Assembly: GCA_031278755.1 (NCBI GenBank)
Contig: JAITJV010000068.1
Coordinates: forward strand, 1 to 23,647
DNA length: 23,647 nucleotides
DNA from: Treponema sp.
Lineage (GTDB): Bacteria; Spirochaetota; Spirochaetia; Treponematales; Breznakiellaceae
Direction of reading: 5' to 3'
The notes beneath the pieces are model-generated. The model made no database searches. It worked only from the letters and a program-made list of their open reading frames with translations, and was not told the origin of the DNA. The first letter of the stretch is position 1; each line of letters opens with the position of its first letter. This document shows, one piece after another, positions 8,284 through 15,006 of the stretch. The position numbers and the translations under genes are program-made.

Positions 8284-9240
8284 TTAATATGAATAGACAG
8301 AGAGGATCTGCAAAAGTAAAGACGCTGTAGTTTCCGAAAGCGGAGCGGTCTTTATGCTGAGAAACACACCGTCCTGAACCGGAAGGTTCGCAAAGAGAAG
8401 GGCCGCCAGGGCGGCCGGATCAAGAGGCGCCCCGCCGTCCGCATCCGGAGCCTGCGCCGGGTTTTCCAGACCGGAAAGGAAATTCCGCGTCATATTAAGG
8501 AGGGCCGCCACCGCCCTGGCCTGGCTTGACGAAGGCATTTCAATGCGGATCAGGGCTTCGTACTTCTTTTCCCCGGCGGCATAAAGGCCGATGAGGACTT
8601 CTTCGGCGGGGATCTGCAGGGGCAGTCCAAGCGCGGCGATCAAACGGTCGATGGGAACACGCGGTTCGGGAAACCAGCAGGCAAGAACGGAGCCGCGGCT
8701 GAAAGCTCCGAAATCTTCGGGGAGCGCCGTTCCCGGAGACAGGGCGAAGGGATCCCCGTCGGACACATAAGCCTGGGAAGCGCTAAACGAAAGGGAAAGG
8801 CCGGCTTTGCCGGAACGCCAGTACGAAGCGCCCGAAACGGATTTCGCCTTTTTCCATTCACTGCTGAACGCAAATGAAAGGCCGGCCCTGAAAGCGGGGT
8901 ACTTTCCCCAGGCTACGGCCTGAAAACGCTTCGGCCCCGGCGGGTACACCGCCGTTACAGCGGTCTTCGTCATGTCCAAAACCTGCTTCGCGCGGCCTTC
9001 GCCCATTTCAAGAAAATTCACCCCGTCCAGAACGGGCCGCGCTTTACCGACGTCCATGATCATATAAAGCGCCGCCCCCGGTTCCAGGGGAAGATATTCC
9101 GCGCCAAGGCCCAAAGGCTCAGGGGATTTTGGGGCGGTAACGCAGGAGGCAAAAATCAAAAACGGAAGGACGGCAAAAACCGCCGCGCCGCGCGCGCCGC
9201 GGGGAACCCGCCGGCTTCTAGGCCTTTTCAATATCAACAA
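8284..9240 (-). CDS. Lipoprotein of unknown function
   Basis: I do not recognise a family. The reading frame opens far inside ileS (9327), but a start near the end of ileS is far more likely. A TTG at 9240 lies about ten bases after GGGGAGG and gives a proper lipoprotein signal: a basic n-region (KRPRSRRVPRG), a hydrophobic core (AAVFAVLPFLIFAS) and a lipobox Cys at residue 33. TTG at 9231 is an alternative. The mature part (about 285 residues) contains repeated FSFSS/LSFSAS-type segments and ends LLLQILSVYSY. No enzyme motif, coiled coil or further membrane helix was seen. It overlaps the end of ileS by 23 bp and so is probably co-transcribed with it. An envelope location is inferred from the signal only. 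Confidence 0.75.
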   Translation of the reverse strand: MLILKRPRSRRVPRGARGAAVFAVLPFLIFASCVTAPKSPEPLGLGAEYLPLEPGAALYMIMDVGKARPVLDGVNFLEMGEGRAKQVLDMTKTAVTAVYPPGPKRFQAVAWGKYPAFRAGLSFAFSSEWKKAKSVSGASYWRSGKAGLSLSFSASQAYVSDGDPFALSPGTALPEDFGAFSRGSVLACWFPEPRVPIDRLIAALGLPLQIPAEEVLIGLYAAGEKKYEALIRIEMPSSSQARAVAALLNMTRNFLSGLENPAQAPDADGGAPLDPAALAALLFANLPVQDGVFLSIKTAPLSETTASLLLQILSVYSY

Positions 9241-12200
9241 ACCACATATCCTCCCCGGCTTCCATTGAAACCTGCGTATCTTTTTTCGTCCATTCGGTTC
9301 CGGAAGCAAGCGTTTCCGACGCCACAAAAACGGAAAAATGTTTCCATGCTTCCTTTAGTCTTTCCGATCCGTAAAGGAAAAGCCTGATCCTGTCGGTAAC
9401 TTCAAGCCCCCGCTCCTTACGCAGATTCTGCACGCCGCGTACAAGATCGCGCACGTCTCCTTCGCGGGAAAGTTCTTCGGTAATTTCGGTGTCAAGACCC
9501 ACCGTCAGCGTTCCTTCGTTTAGCACCCGGAGCATGGCTTTTTCAACGCGCCTGACCTCGACCTTGTCCCGGGTTATCCCGACGGCGCGGCTCTTTCCAT
9601 CCGCCCCTTCTATGTCTATTGAAAGAACGGCCCCTTCAAGAAGGCCGCGTATTTCCGTCCGGCTTAATGATTCGATGCGGGCCGCGGCGGCCTTCATGTC
9701 CTTCCCCAGTTCCTTGCCCAGTACGCGGAAATTTGCCTTCACCTCGTATTCAACAAGGTCTTCCTCGTTGTCGCTGAAAGAAACTTCCTTGACGTTAAGT
9801 TCTTCCCGTATGATATCTTCCATTTCAAAAAGAACTTTTTTTTCTTCGGGATCTCCGGTAACAAGTTCCACCCTCCGCAGGGGCTGGCGCACCTTGATGT
9901 TGTACTGCGAGCGGAGCGCGCGCCCCATCGAAACGGCGTGCATCACCGCCGCCATGCGGTACTCAAGATCCCTGTCCCGCCGCTCTTCCCTGGGCGCGGG
10001 GTAATCCGCGAGATGAACGGACTCGGGATCGCTTTCGGTTCTGAGGTTGCGCCAGATGGCGTCGGTGGTGTAGGGCATGAAAGGGCAGGCAACCTTGATG
10101 AGGGTGCGCAGAACGTCGTACAGGGAGCCGTAGGCTTCCGCCTTGTCGGCGTCGGCCCCTTCCGGCCCGGCGCTCTTCCAGAAACGGCGGCGGGAACGGC
10201 GTATGTACCAGTTGTTAAGGTTGTCAATAAATTCCAGTATGGGGTCCACGGCCTTTGAAAGATCGTAGGCGTCAAGGGCGGCGGCGGTTTTTTCCGCGAG
10301 ATTTTCCGCGGCGGAAAGTATCCATTTGTCCAGCGGGTTGGACGGATTGGAAGGGGCGCAGCGGGGGCTGACTTTGTCGATGTTGGCGTAGGTGACGAAA
10401 AAGCTGTAGGCGTTCCACAGGGGAATGATGATGCTTTTCATTACCTCGCGCACCCCTTCGTTGCTGTAGCGGAGATCGTCGGCTTTGATCAGCGCCGAAT
10501 GAACAAGAAAGAGCCTTACGGCGTCGGCGCCGTAGGTGTTCAGCACTTCGACGGGATCGGTGTAATTGTGGAGGCTCTTGCTCATCTTCTTGCCGTCGGA
10601 AGCCAGCACCAAACCGCTGACGACGCAGTTTTTGAAGGCCGGCTTTTTGCAAAGGGCCGCCGCAAGGACGGTGAGGGTGTAGAACCAGCCCCTTGTCTGA
10701 TCGAGGCTTTCGTTGATAAAGTCCGCGGGAAAGTGGCTGTCAAAAAAGTCCCTGTTTTCAAAAGGATAGTGGTTCTGCCCGTAGGGCATCGCCCCCGATT
10801 CAAACCAGCAGTCAAGGACTTCGGGGATTCTCCGCATAAGGCCGCCGCAGGGCGCCGCGGCTCCTTCGGAACCGCCCCCGGCTTTTGAACACGGGATGGT
10901 GATGGAATCGACAAAGTGTTTATGGAGGTCTTCGGGCGCCGCCCCTGAAAGCTCCCTGAGTTCTTCGCGGCTTCCTATGCAGATCGTCTTTCCGCAGTCA
11001 GGGCATTTCCAGACGGGAAGCGGGTTCCCCCAGTAACGGTTGCGGCTTATCGCCCAGTCGCGGGCGCCTTCAAGCCATTTGCCGAAACGGCCGTCCCTGA
11101 TATGCTGCGGCACCCAGTGTATTTGGGCGTTCGCCTCGAGCATATCCGTTTTTATTTTTTCAACCGCGACAAACCACGATCCTACGGCCCGGTAAATGAG
11201 GGGGCTTCCGCATCTCCAGCAGTGCGGATACGCGTGGAGTATCTGCTCCCGCTTTACGAGCTTCCCTTCGGCCTTGAGCCTTTCCATGATCGCCCTGTCG
11301 GCGTCTTTAACAAAAAGGCCCCTGTAATCGGGCACTTCTCCGGTAAAGCGGCATTCGGCGTCTATGGGGCAGATCGTCGGAACCCCCGTTCCCTTGAGCA
11401 CGCGCGCGTCGTCTTCGCCGAAACCGGGGGCCGTATGGACTATGCCCGTTCCGTCTTCGGTAGAAACAAAATCGCCCGGGTAGGTGCGGAACGCGTTCTG
11501 CTCCCCGGCTTCCCTGAAATAGGGAAAGAGCGGTTCGTATGTTATGCCCGCAAGACGGGCACCTTTAAAGGTCCCGGCAATATGGTACTCGCCCGGATCC
11601 CTGTAATAGGCCGGAAGCCTTGCCTCCGCCAGAATGTAACGATCCCCGCCGTCCTTGATTAACACATAGTCAATATCCGGCCCTACGGTGAGGGCCAGAT
11701 TGGACGGCAGCGTCCAGGGCGTAGTCGTCCACGCGAGAAGATACGTTTTCCCGTCCGCGAGGTTATTGAGCGACGCTTCCTGTGAAGCGGGACTGGCAGG
11801 GGCAACGCTTTTTACCTTGAAGCGCACGGTGATTGCGGGATCATGGACGTCTTTGTAGCCGCCAAGATTCAGTTCGTGGTTGGAAAGCACGGTGGAACAG
11901 CGGGGACAGTACGGAAGGATGTAGTGCCCTTCATAGAGAAGGCCCTTTTCCCAGAGGGATTTCATCACCCACCAGATGGTCTCCATGTAATTGACGTCCA
12001 TGGTTTTGTAATCGTTGTCGAAATCGACCCAGCGGCCCAGACGGGTAATAACCCGCCGCCATTCATCAACATAGCGCAGCACCGACGCGCGGCAGGCTTC
12101 GTTAAAACGGGCGATCCCGTATTTTTCTATATCGGTTTTTGAATTGAGGCCAAGCTCTTTTTCGATAAGGTTTTCCACCGGAAGGCCGTGGCAGTCCCAG

Positions 12201-12451
12201 CCGAAGCGGCGCTCCACCTTCTTCCCCTTCATGGCCTGGTAACGGGGAATAATGTCCTTGATCGTGCTGGGAATAAAATGCCCGAAATGAGGCAGGCCTG
12301 TGGCGAAAGGCGGGCCGTCGTAAAAAACAAATTCATCGTTCCCTTCGCGCTGCGAAACGGATTTTTCAAAAATGCGGTTTTTTTCCCAGAATGCAAGTAC
12401 GTCTTCTTCAAGTTTGGGAAAATTGACTCTGGGGTCAACACTCTGATACAC
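9218..12451 (-). CDS. ileS: Isoleucyl-tRNA synthetase, type 2 (eukaryote-like)
   Basis: This enzyme charges tRNA-Ile with isoleucine. The start is GTG at 12451, seven bases after GGAGGAA; a TTG frame start at 12472 would put that ribosome site inside the gene. The protein is 1077 residues. Class I signatures are GLPHFGHF (HFGH at 55-58) and KKMSKS (KMSKS 622-626). The editing domain has TTPWTLPSNLAL and GTGIVHTAPGFGEDDARV, and the C-terminal part has the anticodon-binding region (FIDNLNNWYIRRSRRRFW). FATGLPHFGH, TIKDIIPRY and the length above 1000 residues place it in the eukaryote-like group and not the common bacterial type 1. The stop overlaps the downstream lipoprotein gene. Confidence 0.97.
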   Translation of the reverse strand: MYQSVDPRVNFPKLEEDVLAFWEKNRIFEKSVSQREGNDEFVFYDGPPFATGLPHFGHFIPSTIKDIIPRYQAMKGKKVERRFGWDCHGLPVENLIEKELGLNSKTDIEKYGIARFNEACRASVLRYVDEWRRVITRLGRWVDFDNDYKTMDVNYMETIWWVMKSLWEKGLLYEGHYILPYCPRCSTVLSNHELNLGGYKDVHDPAITVRFKVKSVAPASPASQEASLNNLADGKTYLLAWTTTPWTLPSNLALTVGPDIDYVLIKDGGDRYILAEARLPAYYRDPGEYHIAGTFKGARLAGITYEPLFPYFREAGEQNAFRTYPGDFVSTEDGTGIVHTAPGFGEDDARVLKGTGVPTICPIDAECRFTGEVPDYRGLFVKDADRAIMERLKAEGKLVKREQILHAYPHCWRCGSPLIYRAVGSWFVAVEKIKTDMLEANAQIHWVPQHIRDGRFGKWLEGARDWAISRNRYWGNPLPVWKCPDCGKTICIGSREELRELSGAAPEDLHKHFVDSITIPCSKAGGGSEGAAAPCGGLMRRIPEVLDCWFESGAMPYGQNHYPFENRDFFDSHFPADFINESLDQTRGWFYTLTVLAAALCKKPAFKNCVVSGLVLASDGKKMSKSLHNYTDPVEVLNTYGADAVRLFLVHSALIKADDLRYSNEGVREVMKSIIIPLWNAYSFFVTYANIDKVSPRCAPSNPSNPLDKWILSAAENLAEKTAAALDAYDLSKAVDPILEFIDNLNNWYIRRSRRRFWKSAGPEGADADKAEAYGSLYDVLRTLIKVACPFMPYTTDAIWRNLRTESDPESVHLADYPAPREERRDRDLEYRMAAVMHAVSMGRALRSQYNIKVRQPLRRVELVTGDPEEKKVLFEMEDIIREELNVKEVSFSDNEEDLVEYEVKANFRVLGKELGKDMKAAAARIESLSRTEIRGLLEGAVLSIDIEGADGKSRAVGITRDKVEVRRVEKAMLRVLNEGTLTVGLDTEITEELSREGDVRDLVRGVQNLRKERGLEVTDRIRLFLYGSERLKEAWKHFSVFVASETLASGTEWTKKDTQVSMEAGEDMWFVDIEKA

Positions 12452-12477
12452 CGAAATTCCTCCAGAAAACAATTAAC

Positions 12478-12597
12478 GGGAACCTCCGGCTGAGTTTCCG
12501 GAAGCCCCCGCGCCATTATGCCATATTTCACGGGGCCTGTTCCAGACCCCGGATTTCGCAGACGTGCGGGAAGCTCCAAAAACTGAAGTTTTAAAAC
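12478..12597. repeat. Repeat C, copy 2, between ileS and the methyltransferase gene
   Basis: The segment starts GGGAACCTCCGGCTGAGTTT then CCGGAAG, and ends GCTCCAAAAACTGAAGTTTT, matching both ends of 8182-8277. Its end includes the palindrome AAAACTGAAGTTTT. It fills most of the divergent gap. Apart from the plus-strand promoter just beyond it, I see no gene in 12473-12670. Confidence 0.45.
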
Positions 12598-12626
12598 AGC
12601 CCGGGGAGGGGAATTTAATTCCCCGC

Positions 12627-12655
12627 CTGACAAACTCAAATTTATGGTGTATAAA
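12627..12655 (+). promoter_or_regulatory. Sigma-70 type promoter at the methyltransferase start
   Basis: -35 CTGACA (12627-12632), 17-bp spacer, -10 TATAAA (12650-12655); both boxes match the consensus at five of six positions. Transcription should begin near 12661-12663. This lies after the ATG at 12644, so translation must start at the ATG at 12671 with a leader of only about ten bases. Confidence 0.65.
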
Positions 12656-12670
12656 AATCATGATAATATT

Positions 12671-13717
12671 ATGAATCAGAAAACGGCCGCCCAGGCGGAA
12701 ATGCTTGCAAACCGCCTGCGGAAACGGTACAGACATCTTAAAAAATGGGCGGCGAGGACGGACGCCGGAGCGTTCAGGCTGTACGACAGGGACATTCCCG
12801 AAATCCCCCTTGTCCTTGACTGGTACGGCGGCGCCGTTTCGGGGGCCCTCTACAAAAGGCCCTACGAAAAAGACGGCGAAGACGAAAAACGCTGGATCGA
12901 AGAAATGCGGAACGCCGCCGCCCGCGCGCTCGAAATTCCGGCCGGCCGCGTCTTCATCAAATTCAGGGAAAGAAAACGGGGGGCGGCGCAGTACGAAAAA
13001 CTCAGCTCCGGGGCGGACGCAAAAGGCTCCGGCTTTATACGGGACATACGCGAGGGGGGCCTTGTATTCCGGGTGAACCTTTCGGACTACCTTGATACGG
13101 GCCTTTTCCCCGACAGGCGCGGGCTGCGGGACGTCGTGAGAAAAGAAGCGGCGGGAAAACGGATGCTTAACCTGTTTTGCTATACCGCGGCTTTTTCGGT
13201 ATGCGCCGCGGCGGGGGGCGCGGAAGAAACGGATTCGGTGGATCTTTCCAACACTTACCTTGCCTGGGCCGGCGTAAATTTCAGCCTTAACGGATTCAGG
13301 GCGGAAACCGTTTCAGAGCGTGAGGCCCTTTACCCCGCGGCCGCCGCTCCCGGAATCCGCGTCAGGCACAGGCTTATACGCGCCGACGCGCTTTTATTTC
13401 TGAAACATGCCGCGGCGGCAAAGCGGAAATGGGACCTTGTGATCATGGACCCGCCGGCCTTTTCCAATTCAAGGAAGATGGCTTCCACGCTGGATATAAA
13501 ACGCGACCACCGGGAACTTGCCGCCTCCGCGCTCAGGCTTCTCGCGCCCGGAGGCAGGCTTTACTTTGCGGCCGGGGTCAAAAACTTCCGCCTTGAAACA
13601 AACGGGTTTCCCGGCTTTAGGGCGGAGGATATCCGCGCCCGCGCGGCGGATGAGGATTTTCCCCCAAACAAAGCGCCTTCCTGTTATGTGTTTCAGAACA
13701 CCGATTCAAGCACATAG
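12671..13717 (+). CDS. RlmK-like 23S rRNA (guanine-N7) methyltransferase, stand-alone
   Basis: This SAM-dependent class I methyltransferase matches the C-terminal (RlmK) half of E. coli RlmL, which makes m7G2069 in 23S rRNA. Shared features are ANRLRKRYRHLKKWA at the start, RLYDRDIPE, the SAM-binding LNLFCYTAAFSVCAA, and MDPPAFSNSRKM with Asp260-Pro-Pro followed by LDIKRDH. The THUMP and RlmL half is absent; the protein is 348 residues. The ATG at 12671 is chosen because the promoter -10 box sits between it and the upstream ATG at 12644. No Shine-Dalgarno sequence is seen, so the mRNA may be nearly leaderless. The last 25 bases overlap the end of the convergent lipoprotein gene. The family is clear; the exact target base is inferred. 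Confidence 0.9.
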   Translation: MNQKTAAQAEMLANRLRKRYRHLKKWAARTDAGAFRLYDRDIPEIPLVLDWYGGAVSGALYKRPYEKDGEDEKRWIEEMRNAAARALEIPAGRVFIKFRERKRGAAQYEKLSSGADAKGSGFIRDIREGGLVFRVNLSDYLDTGLFPDRRGLRDVVRKEAAGKRMLNLFCYTAAFSVCAAAGGAEETDSVDLSNTYLAWAGVNFSLNGFRAETVSEREALYPAAAAPGIRVRHRLIRADALLFLKHAAAAKRKWDLVIMDPPAFSNSRKMASTLDIKRDHRELAASALRLLAPGGRLYFAAGVKNFRLETNGFPGFRAEDIRARAADEDFPPNKAPSCYVFQNTDSST

Positions 13718-15006
13718 AACACGCTCTCGTCCGTTCCGAAGATGATCCGCCTTCCCGCGATGACGGGGGCCGAAAGAAGGGAGCCTTCCGTTTCCATTTC
13801 CCAAAGAAGCTTTCCGTCCCTGGCCGAGATGCAGACCAGCCGGGAAGGCGTATAGTCGTCCCCCAGAAGCCCGAAGTACACGCGGCCCCCCGCAAGGGTA
13901 GGGGCCGAACATACAGGCATGTCAAATTTCTTTTCCCAGCGGAGGCGGCCCGTCGCCGTATCAAACGCCCTGGCCCTGGCGTCGCCTCCTGAGTAGATCA
14001 CAAGATCTTTCCATATTGTGGGGGCCATAAAATCGAGCATGTTCACATCCCTGCGGAAAAGCTCCCATATTAATTCTTCGTCCCACGCGCCGTCAAAGGC
14101 CCCTTCGTGATGCTGTTCCCAGACCAGATCCCCTGTGCGCCGGTTGTACGCATAAAAGGACAAATCCATGGCGCCGTAACCGTTGGCGGCGGAAAAATAA
14201 ACGAGATTCCCCTTGACCGCGGCAAAGGAATACCAGCTTGCGGCAATTTCATAATACGGTATAAACCACAGGAATTCCCTCCGGTTAATATCGTAGGGGC
14301 CTACAAGTTCAACTTCGGGGCCGGTGGCAAAATACATAACGTCATCAGCCATAAGAAAGGTAAAATTCATCCAGCCCGGATTATCAATACGGAATTCTTC
14401 TTCTCCCGAAGGTGAAAGAAAATAAATCGCGTCGGAGTCGCCGCAAAAAATGATATAATCCTTGTAGCGTTCGACAAGGGAATTGATCTGGCTGTTCGTC
14501 GGAAAATTCCATATTTCACGGCCGTCCCTGAGGGACAGGGCGTAGACCTTGCCGTCCTTGCTGCCGAAATACACCTGGCTGCCGTCAACATAGGGGACCG
14601 AATTGATTTCGGCGCCGCTCTTGAAAACCCACCGCATATAACCGCTCTTTGCGTCAAGGGCGTAAAAGTTGCCGTCTTCCGAACCGAAATAAATGGTATC
14701 GCCTTTAACAACGGGAGGGTTAAGCGAACCGATCCTGTCGTTTCCTTCGAGCTGGAGCTTGATCTTCCAGCGTATCCCCAGGGGCGGCGAAATACGCGCC
14801 GTGCTTGCCCCCCGGCCTTCCACGCCGCGGAACTGTATCCAGTCGGCGCTGCGGGAACAGGAGCCGAGAGAAACCGCCAGGAAACAAAACAGCGTCAACA
14901 AGCCCGCCGCGGACGGGGTATGCCGCTTTGACGGAGCATGCCGCCCTGGCGGAGTATTAAACCCCGCGGCACGAACAAATCCGGAAAGACGGTGAAACGT
15001 TTTCAT
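13693..15006 (-). CDS. PQQ-like beta-propeller lipoprotein (BamB-like fold)
   Basis: The 437-residue protein is a repeat beta-propeller. Typical blades read GDTIYFGSEDGNFYALDA and GSQVYFGSKDGKVYALSL, each ending in a WxF/WxM-type strand (GREIWNFPT, GKLLWEMET). A lipobox LGSC puts the lipidated Cys at residue 50. The stretch before the hydrophobic core is unusually long (about 34 residues) and contains tandem RHAPSK/RHTPSA encoded by repeat-like DNA. Fold and lipidation resemble BamB, but overall length and operon context differ, so a role in beta-barrel assembly is not implied. The ATG overlaps the transglutaminase stop (ATGA), with GGGGG 11 bases upstream. It is the last gene of the MoxR operon. 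A role as extracytoplasmic scaffold for that module is inference. Confidence 0.88.
   Translation of the reverse strand: MKTFHRLSGFVRAAGFNTPPGRHAPSKRHTPSAAGLLTLFCFLAVSLGSCSRSADWIQFRGVEGRGASTARISPPLGIRWKIKLQLEGNDRIGSLNPPVVKGDTIYFGSEDGNFYALDAKSGYMRWVFKSGAEINSVPYVDGSQVYFGSKDGKVYALSLRDGREIWNFPTNSQINSLVERYKDYIIFCGDSDAIYFLSPSGEEEFRIDNPGWMNFTFLMADDVMYFATGPEVELVGPYDINRREFLWFIPYYEIAASWYSFAAVKGNLVYFSAANGYGAMDLSFYAYNRRTGDLVWEQHHEGAFDGAWDEELIWELFRRDVNMLDFMAPTIWKDLVIYSGGDARARAFDTATGRLRWEKKFDMPVCSAPTLAGGRVYFGLLGDDYTPSRLVCISARDGKLLWEMETEGSLLSAPVIAGRRIIFGTDESVFYVLESVF
14905..14963 (-). repeat. Repeat-like insert within a lipoprotein signal region
   Basis: On the minus strand this stretch begins GGTTTAATACTCCGCC, close to the GGTTTAATACCCCGTC found on the minus strand at 7703-7718. 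An imperfect 18-bp tandem follows (CGGCATGCTCCGTC, then CGGCATACCCCGTC). It encodes about 19 in-frame residues between the start codon and the hydrophobic core of the lipoprotein. Confidence 0.45.

Noticed and set aside
12644..12670. Upstream ATG for the methyltransferase
   Set aside because: It lies between the -35 and -10 boxes of a good promoter, so it would not be transcribed, and it has no ribosome site.
13693..15006. Calling the propeller lipoprotein BamB
   Set aside because: Fold and lipidation fit, but this fold is widespread and the operon ties it to MoxR/TgpA rather than to outer membrane protein assembly.
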